Assembly (NCBI GenBank): GCA_002104895.1
Contig: MCFG01000061.1
Span: 25,001-89,000 of the forward strand
Length of the DNA stretch: 64,000 nucleotides
Direction of reading: 5' to 3'
Source: Anaeromyces robustus
Lineage: Eukaryota; Neocallimastigomycota; Neocallimastigomycetes; Neocallimastigales; Neocallimastigaceae
The position numbers and the translations under genes were made by a program. The notes beneath the pieces were generated by a model that did no database searches, was not told the DNA's origin, and was given only the letters and a program-made list of their open reading frames with translations. Positions 12,715 through 32,244 of the stretch are shown here, in pieces. Each line of letters begins with the position of its first letter. The stretch's first letter is position 1.

Positions 12715-14884
12715 GTTATCAGCAATGTCAATAGATGCTATGGCAAAATTTTTATGTATGTCAATTTTCTGATAATAAAAATAGTAAAGAAATTATATTT
12801 AAGTATAAATATATAAATAAATGTTATATCTTTTTTTTTAATATTTGTCAAATATTTCTTAGAACATATAATTTAAAAATTAATAAAAGAAAAGAATAAA
12901 TAAAAATAAAAAAAGCAAAATTTTTAAATAATAAGATATTATATTTGATTTAAATAAATATAATAATTATTGTATTAAATATATAATTTAAAAAAAATAT
13001 AATGCTAAAATTTATAAAGCTAATTCATGTATAAAATATATATTAAATGTTTTAATTCTTTTTTTTATAATTTAACTCTTGATATATTTTTTTTAATGTA
13101 ACAATTTTAATGAATTAAAAATTCATTAACAACATATAAAGAAATGTATATAACACTTTTTTTTTTTTAATGTAATTATGTTCTAACATTTCATTAAAAA
13201 AAAAAAAAATTTTTTTTTCATGTTTTATTTTTTATATTCTTGATTACAAGAAAGGTTATTTATTATTATTTTAAATCTCCGATTAATCTAATCTCTCAAT
13301 ATATTTTTTTATTTTAATTCTTGATGTTGTAATTTGTATTATTCTTCTTTAAATTTTTATTATATCTTTATTATTTTATTTTAATTCTTTAATATTAAAA
13401 AAAAAATTATTACTTTTTTATCTAAAATATCAAATTATTATATTAAAATAAGTAAAAAACAATAATTATGCTGAAATAAATTATTTCCTCTTTTTAAATC
13501 TTCATATTTCTATTAATGATATAAAAATAAGAATGAATATTAATATAAAAAAAAAAAAATAGAATTTAACATTACAATTATGTATTTAATCTGTATTATT
13601 TAATATAATAGTATTTATTATTGATGTAATAACTTCGTAAAAGTCTTTATTATGACAAATATATATAACATTTTTCCTTTTTAAACATATATTTTTTAAA
13701 TAAAAAATAAAAAAAAATAGGTGTATTAATTTGTATATATATATCTATATAAATTTTAAAGTTTAATATTCGGATAAGTATAATAATATTATTTAAAATT
13801 ATAATATATAGATTAACATTTTAAAACCTAAATAATATGTAAAACAATCAATTAAAAAAAATTAAACATAATAGTAAATTCTAATATTTATGAAAAAAAT
13901 GGATATTTTATGTAATGATAATAATAATGAATGAAATATTTTTTCTTATAAAGAAATGAAATAAGTTTTAAAAGTTTTAAAATATTTATTATGATTATAT
14001 ATATTATATATTAAGATTTATATATTATTAAATCTAATTTAAGTTTTATTTTTTTTTTGTTTTTTTTTTTTTTCTTTTTTCTTTTATTTTTTTTTTATAT
14101 CTATTCTTTTTTATTTTTATTCTATTCTTATTTTTTTTATATTTTTAATTTTTTAAACTATGTACGTATTATAGATTATTTATTTATTAAATTATTTTTA
14201 ATTTTTATTTTCTATGAATTTTATCAAATTAAAATTTTCCTGAAAACTTTTATACACTTTTTTATTTTTTAAAAAAAAAAAAAAGTTTTCACTTTTATTT
14301 AAAATAAATAATTTTTTAAAATTTTATTATATTTATACAAATTACGAAGCAAATATATAATTAGAATAAGGAAAAAAAAAAGTTGTTTTAAAAATATATT
14401 ATATATATTATATAATATATAATAATATATACATTTAAATTTTGTCCTTTTTTTTTCTTTATATATGTGTATCTTGAAAAATATATTAAATATTAGAAAG
14501 GTAGATTATCAATTAAATAATATATTATATAAAAATTATTAATATATGCATCTATATCAGTTAATATATTTAATATGATGAATTATTATAATATGAAATT
14601 ACTATAATAAAACATATAAAACACACAGTTTCTTTATAATTATTAATTATAATTTTATAATATACCATTTTTGTCTTTTGCTTTTTACTATTATTGAGTA
14701 ACAGTTATAATATAATTTAAAATAAATAAATAAATATAATAAAATTTTAAATAATAATCATGTATATCAGTTTAGGAAAATAAATAAAGAAAAAAAAAAA
14801 AAGAAAAAAAAAGAAAAAAAAAAAAAAAGAAAAAAGAAAACTTTTATATTATGTAGTATTATTAAAAATAATTCATTTATCATA
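12715..14884. other. Intergenic DNA between the two formin genes
   Basis: AT-rich sequence rich in homopolymers and (TA)n. A pyrimidine-rich stretch at about 14046-14140 opens a Phe-rich frame that has pure low-complexity composition and is not a gene. I see no RNA gene or mobile element. Confidence 0.55.
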
Positions 14885-15021
14885 TATCTATACAATTTTT
14901 TTATATAAAAATATATAAGTAATAAACTAAGAAAAAAAGATAATATAGTAAAATATCTATACAATTTTTTGTATAAAAATATATAAGTAAAACTAAGAAA
15001 AAAAGATAATATAAAAAAATT
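14885..15021. repeat. Tandem duplication, two units of about 69 bp, upstream of formin B
   Basis: Two near-identical units begin with TATCTATACAATTTTTT at 14885 and 14954 and each runs through AACTAAGAAAAAAAGATAATA. The pair ends about 150 bp before the formin B start codon, so it lies in the probable promoter or 5' UTR. Confidence 0.8.
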
Positions 15022-15170
15022 ATATAAAATACTAAATTTTTTTATAAATTATATAATAAAAAAAAAAAAAAGAGAGAAGGGATTAAAAAAGAAATAATAA
15101 AAATAATAGAAAAAAAAACTTCAAAGTTTATTTTCAATATATAAATAAAAAAAATAAGTAATTATTCACT

Positions 15171-21560
<6,390 letters not shown>

Positions 21561-22727
21561 GAATGTGAGCTAAAAAAAAAACAAAAAAAAAAAAATAACA
21601 TAAAATTTAATTAATAAATAAATAAGTAAAGATAATAAATAAAAATCATTTGTAAGTTTTGTAAATTATTTAAAAAAAATGAAAAAAAAAAAAAAAAAAA
21701 AAAAAAAATAATTTATCATAAATAATATGTTTAAATTATTATATAATATATATATATATAAGATTACCCGTATCATAATATTTTAAACAAATTATTATAT
21801 ATATATATAATTTATATATAAAATTTATATATAAAAGATTTTTATAATATTTCATACATAAAAAGATAAATAATATATATGTATAAAAATAATAAATAAA
21901 TACTAATGTTGATAATACATATTATACATTAAAAAATATATAAATATATCATAATAAATAAATATAAAAATATAAAAAAAGAAATTAAGAAAAAATATAT
22001 AAAAATTAAATGATAAGGTAAAAAAAGAGAAAAAAATATAATAATTTTTTTATTTCATTTTTATTTATTTATTTTATTTTATTTTATTTTATTTTATAAA
22101 CTTTTTTTTATTATTATTTTAAACATGATTGTTTATAATTAACTATTGTCATTGCAAGTAGTCAGAATTGTTTTTATCTTCAAAATTATAAATAATTTTT
22201 TATATTTGGAAAGAATGATTAATAATATATTACAATTTGTTCTTAATAAAAATGTTTAAATACTAAATAATAAAATAAATAATATATAATAAATTATTTT
22301 AAAAGAGAAAATTGATTAAAAAAATGATAAAAGAAAATATTATTTATATATACATTACATATATATATAAATAAATAGATAAGTTTTAGATAAATAATAG
22401 ATAAAATAATAAAGTAAAAATATATATTATTAATATAAAAAATAAGTAATAAGAAATAATATATAAAAATTATATATGATTTATAATATATAATTTTCAA
22501 TATTAATTTTTTAAATTTAAAAATATATATAATAAAAGATATAAAAAAATAAAATAAATATATTTATAATATTTCTTTATCTATTAAATTAAATTAGAAA
22601 AAATAAAATAAAACAAAATATAATAAAATAAATTATAATAAATAAAAAAAACATAATAAGATATATTATTTAATATTATAAACTATTATATATATTTGAT
22701 ATAATATTTATAAAAAAAAATTATGAT
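21561..22727. other. Intergenic DNA between convergent genes
   Basis: Contains the 3' flanks of formin B (plus) and of the Ser/Asn-rich gene (minus). A poly-A run lies at about 21678-21708, and the rest is (TA)n and AT low complexity. AATAAA occurs many times, so no single polyadenylation signal can be singled out. Confidence 0.55.
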
Positions 22728-24094
22728 TTAAAAATCAACATCCATTGAATCAGTACCAAAGCATGAAGTTTGAGTTGGATTCATTTCTGATGGAATATTA
22801 GAAAGAGTATTATTATTTATTGGATTTATTATATTTGACGTTGAGATAGTATCATTATTATTATCATGATGATGATCTAAATTAGAAGAAAGAAGATCAT
22901 CCTTATAATCAAATAAATCTTTATTATATTCAAGATTATTACTCTTATTTCTTGAATAATTTTTATTACTTTGTAATTCAGTATTATTTCTTGATATACC
23001 ATTCATCATTGCCGATGAAGTTAATGGTGATGGAGATGTAGAAAAGGAAGAAGATGATATATTATTATAATATCTTGGAACATCTTGAGGATAAGGTATT
23101 TCTATTTCTTTTCTACTATTAGGAGAAGAATTTGATGTTGTTAATAAACTATTATCTAAATTCATGGATAATGATATTGGTGAAACTGGTGATATAGGTG
23201 ACATATTAAAGGTATTTATATGAGAATTTGATGAATTTGGAATAGGTTTAGCATTAGAAGAAGATGTATTAATTTTATTCTTGAATATATTATTATTATT
23301 ATCATTATCATGATCATTATTAATAGTAATATCATTATTACCATTACTATTATTATTATTATTATTGTTGTTGTTATTATGATTATTAGTATTACTATTT
23401 GATTTAATGGGTGATTTATCTAAAGTAAGTAATGGTAATCTATTAGTTATTATGGCTGAATTAGGTGATGATGAATTTGATAAACTATTTACATTTGTTA
23501 TGGAATTTTGATTTGATAAATTGTCATTAATAGTATCAGTAGTTATCATTAAATCAGAATTAATTGGTATATTATTACCACTACCGTTACTATTATTACT
23601 ATTACTATTAATATTATCATTATTTGTATTATTATCAATTATATCATGTAATGGTTGCTTCCATGGAATAGGTTTAAATAAAACTAATTCATTACTTGAA
23701 TTACTTGAAATTTCAGGTTTCTTTTGTTTTCTACAAGGGGTAGGGGAATAATCAAGAGAATCAATAAGTGAATCTTCATTTTTCAAAATAGGTGAACGAT
23801 AAGGACTAAATATAGAATTTTTATCATTAAATTCTTTTCCGAATGGTGAGAATAAAGAATCAGACGAACCAATACCCAAATTCCAAAAAAGATTTTTATT
23901 TCTAACTGATGAAGGTAAATTAATAATTAATTTTGAATTCATTAGTTTTTCAGTTGAATATATATCTTTTATATCTATATATAGTTAAAATAAAATAATT
24001 TATAATTTATAATAAAATAAAATAAATTATAATAAATATAAAATAAAATATAAAACAAAAAAAATATAATAAAAATAATAATAATAATAATAAT

Positions 24095-24149
<55 letters not shown>

Positions 24150-24232
24150 TTTGAGAAATAAATATATATATTTCATAATTGTTATTATTTTGTTGATGAT
24201 GGCAAAGATGACACATTAATTATAAGAATATA

Positions 24233-24266
<34 letters not shown>

Positions 24267-25829
24267 GTTATGATCATTATTATTTTATTATTTATTTTTA
24301 TTTATTATTATCGATATTTTTATTATATTATATTTTATTTATTTTATATTTATATTTTTATTTTTGTTATATTAATTTATAATTATGATTTTTTATTTTT
24401 ATTTTTTATTTTTATTATAATGGTTAATAATATTATTTTTTAATATTGGTCGTTTATAATTTTTACGGTTATATAATTATGATTTTAATTATGTTAATGA
24501 AAATTTTATTTTAATTATTGATTATTTTATAATTTGTACGGTTATATAATTATAATTTTAATTATGTATATGATAATATAAAGATTATTGATATGTATTG
24601 TTGTATTATGTATTATTATTAATTGATAAGTTATTTATTTTTATTATTATTATTATTATTTTTTTTATAAAAAAATTTGTTAATAATAAAAAAAATTGAA
24701 TTGTTTAGTAACGTCCACTTATTTAAAAAATTAAAGCATTGTATTTTTATCATTTAAAAAAAATTTTTTTCAATTATGATAAAAAAAAAAATAAAAAAAA
24801 TAAAAATATTTACATATAATACATACTATAATATTTATTATATTAAGTTATAGTATGTATTACAATCATAACAATTTTCAATAATAATAAAATAAAATAA
24901 AAAAAAAAATAAAAAGTATATAAAAATATTTAAAATATATATAATTTAAAATGAAAATATTTACCATTAATATCTTTTAAATTATTTGTCTCCATTATTT
25001 CAAGATTACGATTTTCTTGAGGTAAAGTATCTAAAAAATATTTATCTAATGATATTGGCGTTGAAGTTTTACTAGGTAAATTATATTTGGAATTTGATAA
25101 TAAAGGGTCATTATTAATATTTGAAGAAGATGTAGAAGATGAAGAAGATGAAGATGAATTAAAATCTTCTCTTATAGAAGATAAATTACTATCATTTTTA
25201 CTTTTACTTATTGAAGATAAAGATGATAAAGAAGAAAAGGATCCCTCAGATTTTATTAATGAAGGTGGTAAAATTGGTGTAGATGAACGTACAGGAATTG
25301 TATTTGAAGAAGTACGTTGATTAATTGGGGTAGACGATGCTAAAGGAGTAGATGTATAAATAGGAGTCGAAGAAGCTACTGGAGAAGTTATAGCATCTGA
25401 ATTTGTATCAATTTTAATTGATTTATGAGCTGGCATAAATAATTCATTGGCATCTATTTCATATCCATTATTTTTAATAATATTATTATTATTATTTATA
25501 TCGCTACCATTATAATAAGAAAACAAACTATTATTTTTTCTTTTATGTTGACCATTTTGAAAAGTATTTTGTACAGAAAATGAAGGTTGATTATTTTTAT
25601 TAAAATTAGAAATTTTTGGAGTTAAAGTTATTGGGGATATACCATCGAATACTTTTTTAGTATTATTAGTATCTAAATTATTAAAAAGTTTTCTTCTTTT
25701 GAATTGATTTTTATTTAATGAATAATTTGAAACGAGTTCATTATCATCTCCAGTAAAAGTAATTTCACTTTCTATTTCATCATCGTCCAAAAAATGGACT
25801 AAGTTACGGCTTTGCCTTGGTTCTGCCAT
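22728..25829 (-). CDS. Ser/Asn-rich protein of unknown function (2 exons, 703 aa)
   Basis: Exon 1 runs 25829-24965 and exon 2 runs 23974-22728, with a GT-AG intron of 990 bp. The splice joins ...NNLKDIN to DIKDIYSTEKLMNSKL in frame, which is why I treat the two long frames as one gene. The protein starts MAEPRQSRNLVHFLDDDEIE, then has a basic patch KRRKLF near residue 43 (possible nuclear signal). Serine, threonine and asparagine-rich low-complexity stretches with several S/T-P sites follow (STPI repeats, YRSPILK, YSPTPCRKQKKP, SPISPVSPISL). The best conserved-looking part may be SNELVLFKPIPWKQPLHDI. I recognise no domain. S/T-P sites and basic patches suggest a disordered, phosphorylated, possibly nuclear regulator, but this is inference. 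An alternative is two separate genes, with exon 2 starting at MNSKLI (23942). Confidence 0.7.
23975..24964 (-). other. Long intron (990 bp) of the Ser/Asn-rich gene
   Basis: Several times longer than most introns in the two formin genes (about 75-350 bp). It contains an (AAT)n microsatellite at about 24078-24147. Near 24470 and 24537 there are two copies of a TTGTACGGTTATATAATTATRA-like segment (given in part: ACGGTTATATAATTAT). I see no extra exon. Confidence 0.6.
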
Positions 25830-26606
25830 AAATATATATAATATATGAATTACTTTTTTTTTTTTTTCTTCTTAAAATATTTTATATTATTAATATTATT
25901 TGTTTGTTGATTCTTTTTTCCGTTTGTTTGTTTGCTATTTTTAAATTACGAAAAAAATAAAATATATATAGATATATATGTGAATTGATTTTATAATTTT
26001 GTCCTGTATTGATATTTTTGTATTAAAATAATTTATATTTATTGATAAATTTTAATATTATAACTATAAAATTAAATAATATATTGTTAAAAAAAATATA
26101 AAAAATAAATATAATAAATAAAAATATATAAAAAAAATTAATATATGGAAATAGAATATATATGAAAAATTTAAAATAATAATATACTTTTTTTTTTTTT
26201 TTGGACTTTATCATTAATATCAGTATTTATTACTAATAATAATATATAAAAAGTTTTTTAATTTTTCATTTTTCCTTATTTTTTTTTCCTTTTCCTTCAT
26301 CCTTTATATATATTCTTTATTTTAAATTTTTATATAAATGTATATTTTCCTAACTAGTCATCAATATTATATATTTATATATGTAATATTATCAAATTTC
26401 TCAAACGTTACTATAAATATTAATATTTTCATTAAATTTATTTTTTTGTAATATTTTATTTAATTTCTTTTTTATTGATATAATACAATATAATATATAA
26501 TTTTACTTTTGTTTATATATATATATAAATTTGTTAATTTGTAATTAATTATTTTATTTATTATAAACTTTTTTCTTTTATGTTATCATTCCTTTTAACA
26601 TGAGTC

Positions 26607-26651
<45 letters not shown>

Positions 26652-27148
26652 AAATTTAGATTATTTACCTTATTTTGTATTTATTATATTTTGAAAAAAA
26701 AATATATATTATAAAAAGTTAATGAAATTGTATTTCTTCTAAAATTTTTGTCTAAACTTATTTTAATAATATAATTATTTATGATTATTGTTTATTGATT
26801 TTAATATCTTTATATTTGCTTGTTATATTTTTTTTTTGATGTTAGTTAAAAAAAATAATATAATTTATAACAAATTTATACATATTAAAAAAAAAAAAAT
26901 CTATTCAATAATTATAAAAGAAAAAACTTTTATGTTTTATATAAAAAATTCAAACAAAAAATAACAAAAAAAATTTTAAAGTTAAAAAAAAATTGAAAAA
27001 AATTTCTATTTTTTCCTTCTAGAAATAAAAGTAAAATCTAGAAGAAAAATTTAAAAAATTTAATAAATAAATAGATAAATAAATGAATAAATAAATATAT
27101 ATAATATAATATTTATTTAGTTTTTATTTTTTCATTTATTGATTTAAC

Positions 27149-27180
<32 letters not shown>

Positions 27181-27815
27181 TTTTCTTTTTCCTAATATAT
27201 TTAATTATTAAATATTATGATTACTTAATTATAGTTAATTATGTAATTATTTAATTATTTAATTTAATCTATGTATTATTACAATTATATAATATCATAT
27301 ATTGTATTTATATATATTGTATATATTATATATATAAGATATATTATATATTATATATTGTATCCTAATTTGAATAATTAATCATTACGAATTATTTAAA
27401 TAGAATTTATAATACAATTTAATATATATAAATAATATATTAATAATATATGTAAATTTAATTAATTAATTTATGGATATTTTTTGTTACATTTAAAGAT
27501 TTTTTTTAAATAACAAATAAAGAAATAATAGAAAAACACATCTATAAAGTATTTATTGTGGCTTATAAGTCATGTGACTTTTACTAAAAAGATTAAATGA
27601 TTTAGTCAAAAGTCAGTTAGTTTTAATAATTTCATATTCTTATTCATATTCTTATTATTATTATGATTATTATTATTTATTATTTATTATTATTATTTCT
27701 ATAATATATATATATATATAATTTATTTATAAAATCAAAATAATTAATACTAATACTAATAAAATAATACATAGATTAAATTATTAATTATTATATTTAT
27801 TTATTTAATTATCAT

Positions 27816-27902
<87 letters not shown>

Positions 27903-27960
27903 TTATTAATGACCAATTTAATATTTTTTAATTTTATTATTACCTTTTCTTACATACACA
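25830..27960. other. Gene-free AT-rich DNA
   Basis: Holds a 43-T homopolymer at 26608-26650, other poly-A and poly-T runs, and a (TTTA)n microsatellite at about 27814-27903. The promoter of the minus-strand Ser/Asn-rich gene should lie in its first part. No coding region was seen. Confidence 0.6.
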
Positions 27961-28711
27961 GATTAAGCTGTTTTTTTTTTTTCTTTATATCAGTTGCAGA
28001 AAGGATCAAATTCATATGTAGATGTTAAAGCCGGTATTATCTATATGATCTTGTATATTGTTTATATCTACCTCATATTTTATTAAATATTTTACTAATT
28101 CTAATTGATTCTTTTAACATACCTTCAAAAAAATTGTTTCATTGTATCAATATTGATATTAATATTAATATTGATATTTATCTCTATATTCCATAAAACT
28201 TTTAATAATATTAATATTATTATTTTTAAAAGCTATTATAAATCCTTATTTTGGATATTGAATTGTACAAAAATTATTAATAAAAAAAATATATTTTATT
28301 AAAAATTCTATCATTTTTAATTAATGAACTTTCATTAACTATATAAATTAATATCCATATTTAAAATTAATTAAATAATTTATAATAACATTATTAACAT
28401 TAACAACAATTTTCATTTTTATTTTATTATTAGCATTATTTTTATTATTACTTATAATTATTTTCAAATATTTTCTTAAAAATTTAATCATTAAAAAAAT
28501 TATTAATTTTATAATTGATTTGATTTATTAATATCAATTTCATGATCAACTAAAACTCTTAAAAAAATTCTAAATCGATATTTTATATAAACTAAAAAAA
28601 AAAAAAAAAAAATCGAATTTCAAAATTTATCAATTTGATTAATATCTACTTTTTTTTTATTAAATATTTTAAAATTTAAAATTCTATCCTTATAAGCTAA
28701 TAATAATAATA

Positions 28712-28870
28712 ATGAATCACCATTACCATACAATTACTATTACTATTACCATTACTATTACCATTACTATTACCATTACTATTACCATTACTATTACCAT
28801 TACTATTACCATTACTATTACCATTATTATCATTATTATTACCATTATTATTACCATTATTATTACCATC
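28712..28870. repeat. 12-bp tandem microsatellite (CATTACTATTAC)n
   Basis: About a dozen units of CATTACTATTAC, passing into CATTATTATTAC. It lies inside the decayed ankyrin region. The Thr/Ile-only reading frame across it is an artefact. Confidence 0.9.
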
Positions 28871-29156
28871 ATTTTTTTATTTTTATATTTAATATTAATT
28901 CCCTTTTTAATTAGATAATTTTAAAAAAATCAATATCATGATAAGCTAATATTAAAATTGTTACTTTGGCATGAAGTACATTAAAGTATTATAAACATAA
29001 ATATTTCTAATTATTAATATGAACGCTAGATTTTATTAAGATTTTTTAACTATTTCAAAATTTTCTCTTTTACAATCTATTATTATTTAATTTATTTCAA
29101 CTGTTAAAACTAGTCCCCACAATTGTCAAAAAAGATAATCAATATTTTCTAAATAT

Positions 29157-29462
29157 TTAATTATATTTCAACATCATTAAATAAACATAGATTAACTAAT
29201 ATTACATTTACCAAGGAACATCATCATTTATATTAATAATAATCGAAAATAATTATATTAATAATAATAATAATAATTGATTATACAAAAAATATATATA
29301 TATATATAAATAATTGTATGTATAATTTCAATTAAATTACCTTTTTGGGGATTAAATAAACAGTATCTATCTATATAAAATAATATTAATATTTTTTTTT
29401 ATTAAAGGGTTTTTATTTGATTATAATATGTATATTTCAAGAATATTCTATTATTCAAATAG
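29157..29462. repeat. Direct repeat, copy 1 (pair with 29741-30003)
   Basis: Shares with copy 2 the order: ATATTTCAACATCAT, then TAGATTAACTAATATTACAT, ACCAAGGAACATCATCATTT, GGGGATTAAATAAACAGT and TATATTTCAAGAATATTCT. Copy 1 has an extra ATAATAATA/(TA)n insertion in the middle. Confidence 0.85.
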
Positions 29463-29740
29463 AAGTTCTAAAATCATCAAAAAAAAATAATCAACACTTT
29501 CTGTACGAGAATATTCACATCTAAACATTAATAGTTGTATATCTATAATCATTACTATTACTTATTTCAGAATAAACACTATCTTTCTTCTATTAAAATA
29601 TTTTTAGCAATTTCAACATTTCCTTTGAGACATAGCTTTCATTAAAGCGTTATAGCCAACTATAATTAATGATAGTATAATAGTATTTATGACATTAATG
29701 AAATAGATTGTCATAACAATAACAACCTTTTCATAACTAA

Positions 29741-30003
29741 ATTTTTAATTATATTTCAACATCATCATTTGATAAATATAGATTAACTAATATTACATTT
29801 ACCAAGGAACATCATCATTTATATTAATAATAACTGATTATACAAAAAAAAAAAGTTTTATGTATAATTTCAATTAAATTACCTTTTGGGGATTAAATAA
29901 ACAGTGTCTAACTATATAAAATAATATTAACATTTTTTTTATTAAAGGGGTTTTATTTGATTATAATATGTATATTTCAAGAATATTCTCTTATTCGAAT
30001 AAG
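29741..30003. repeat. Direct repeat, copy 2 (pair with 29157-29462)
   Basis: High identity with copy 1 over about 260 bp. The strong similarity contrasts with the decay of the surrounding ankyrin fragments and indicates a comparatively recent local duplication. Confidence 0.85.
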
Positions 30004-30005
30004 AA

Positions 30006-30188
30006 GATTTATTAAATAGGTATAATTTTAAAAATGTTTTTATTTTATTTTTTATTTTTATGTTTGAACAAAAAAAGATTAATAAATTACTAGTTATATT
30101 CTATTATATTGAATAATATAAAAATTAAAATTTTAAATATTCCTTTATAATGGAAAATTCTTTTGTTTTTAAATAAAATAAAGAATTT

Positions 30189-30224
<36 letters not shown>

Positions 30225-30694
30225 ATTTAATAAAAAAGGTATGAATTAATAATTTAAATAATTCTTTAATAAATATTAAATAAATAAATAAATAATATCA
30301 ATTTAAATAAATAGTAATAAATAAATAAATAAATAAATAATATCAATTTAAATAAATAAATTAAAACTTGATTATTAAACTTTATAGAAATAAATTGTAA
30401 TCCAATATGACAATTCACAAAAATAAAATATTTAATATCATATTTAATATTTTCACCAACTGCCCATGTTTTTAGTCATATTTTCAATTTGCAAATTTAA
30501 TATAAAATAATAATAAAAAAAATTAAATTAATATTTTTTAATGGATAATAAAATCAACATAAAAATTAAAAAATTAAAAAATTGGAAAAAAAGAAAAAAA
30601 GAAAAATAGAAAAAAAGAAAAACAGAAAAAAGAAAAAAAGAAAACAAAAAAGAGGGAAAAAAAGATAACAAAAAAGAGAATAATAAATAAATAA

Positions 30695-30739
<45 letters not shown>

Positions 30740-30767
30740 AATTAATTAATACCAAATTTATTATAGA
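30006..30767. other. Low-complexity spacer
   Basis: Poly-T at about 30190-30220, (TAAA)n blocks, a G/A-only stretch at about 30580-30670 and (AAAT)n at about 30681-30737. No gene. Confidence 0.6.
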
Positions 30768-30777
30768 CATATTTTGA

Positions 30778-31856
30778 GGGAGAGTTGCATTTCGCAATGT
30801 TGCATTTCGTAATGTTGCATTTCGCAATGGGGCGCATAATTGTATAAATAATTAAATAAATAAAAATATAATATAAAGAATTATTTATTTAATAATATTT
30901 TTTTAGTTAATAATATTTTTATTTAATGATTTAATAATATTAAATATTTTTTTAATATTGAATATTTTTTTAGTATTTTAATAATATTTTATTTATTTTT
31001 TTTATTTAATGATATTGAATATTTTTTTAGTATTTTAATAATATTTTATTTATTTTTTTTATTTAATGATATTGAATATTTTTTTAGTATTTTAATAATA
31101 TTTTATTTATTTTTTTTATTTAATGATATTGAATATTTTTTTAGTATTTTAATAATATTTTATTTATTTTTTTTATTTAATGATATTGAATATTTTTTTA
31201 GTATTTTAATAATATTGAATATTTTTTGAATATTTTTTTTATTTAATTATAATTTTTATTTAATATTTTAATAATATTGAATATTTCTTTTAATATTTCA
31301 AATCAAAAAAATTTTATAAAAATATTTAATTTTATAATGAATTTTTATTTTTATATTTTTTTTTGTAAATAAGTAATTTATAAAAAAATATTTATTTATT
31401 TGTTTCTTTTCTTTATTCTAAAATTTATATTATTGTTTTATTTATTACTTGTTATCGTCTTTTTAATAAAAATACATATATAATACTGTTATTTATTATC
31501 TTTTATTTTATTTATTATTATTCATTTATCAAAAAAATAATATAAATATACTTAATTTTATAAAAATTTTTTTTTTTTTAATTATTTTACTTTATTTTTT
31601 TTTTGTAAGTAATTAATAAGAAAAGAAATATTTATTTATTTGTTTATTTTCTATTCATTTATTTATATATATATTTTTTATTTATTTATTTAATTTTTTT
31701 AAATTCTATTTTATTTTATTTCATAACGTGGCTTTCATAATTTGTGTTAAAAAATTTTTCATTTTTTTATTTGTTTTTTATGCGCCTCATTGCAAAAATT
31801 TAATATGCGCCCCATATCATATTGCGAAATGCAACATTGCGAAATGCAACACATTC
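30778..31856. mobile_element. Foldback-like non-autonomous DNA transposon (element 2), 1079 bp
   Basis: The left end begins GGGAGAGTTGCATTTCGCAA. The right end read inwards on the minus strand is GAATGTGTTGCATTTCGCAA. Each terminus contains tandem copies of GTTGCATTTCGCAAT (three on the left, two on the right), followed by GGGGCGCAT (left) or ATGGGGCGCAT (right). The flanks repeat ATATTTTGA at 30769-30777 and 31857-31865, a 9-bp target-site duplication. The interior is AT-rich, contains a 57-bp tandem repeat and encodes no transposase. It shares the unusual end asymmetry (GAATGTG on one side, GGG-G-G on the other) with element 1 at 605-980. It is therefore probably the same superfamily, perhaps Mutator-like. 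Confidence 0.8.
30955..31217. repeat. 57-bp tandem repeat inside element 2
   Basis: Four to five copies of a 57-bp unit beginning GATATTGAATATTTTTTTAG. The starts at 31011 and 31068 are exactly 57 bases apart, and the series continues to about 31217. Confidence 0.85.
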
Positions 31857-32244
31857 ATATTTTGATAATAAACATTTTGTTTATATTAATAGAATATTCT
31901 ATAAAATATAAATATTAAATTAGAGCGTATATAAAAATTAATAACTTTTATAATTAATAATAATATTAAAAATTAATTAATAAATGTTATTCTATAATAT
32001 ATTATAATTGATTATAATATATAATGAAAAAATTAAATAAAAATTTGAAATAAAAAAAACATATAAAAACTTTCACTTTTTTTCACTTTTTTTGTTTTTC
32101 CTTTGAAAAACAAATATCTTATAAATATTTCAATAATAATTTATTAAGAACAAAAGAAAAAAAATTAAATTAAAAAAAATATTATTTTACATAAAAAAAA
32201 ATAAGAATTATCATTTTTTTTATTTTTAATCTTCCATAATAAAA
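31857..32244. other. 5' flank of the ankyrin gene
   Basis: AT-rich. CACTTTTTTTCACTTTTTTT sits at about 32074-32093 and a poly-A-rich leader precedes the start codon. It contains the probable promoter and 5' UTR of the gene at 32245. Confidence 0.45.

Larger units (their letters stand above)
27985..30005 (-). pseudogene. Decayed ankyrin-repeat gene
   Basis: Read on the minus strand, scattered fragments look like ankyrin repeats. 28095-28022 gives NQLELVKYLIKYEVDIN. About 28559-28520 gives LVDHEIDINKSNQ. About 28990-28960 gives YNTLMYF. About 29661-29590 gives GYNALMKAMS, followed in another frame by residues resembling NVEIAKILIEE. Stops and frameshifts separate the pieces, so it is a dead host gene. 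It probably belongs to the same broad ankyrin family as the intact gene at 32245. The outer limits are approximate. Two internal blocks (29157-29462 and 29741-30003) are copies of one another. Confidence 0.55.
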
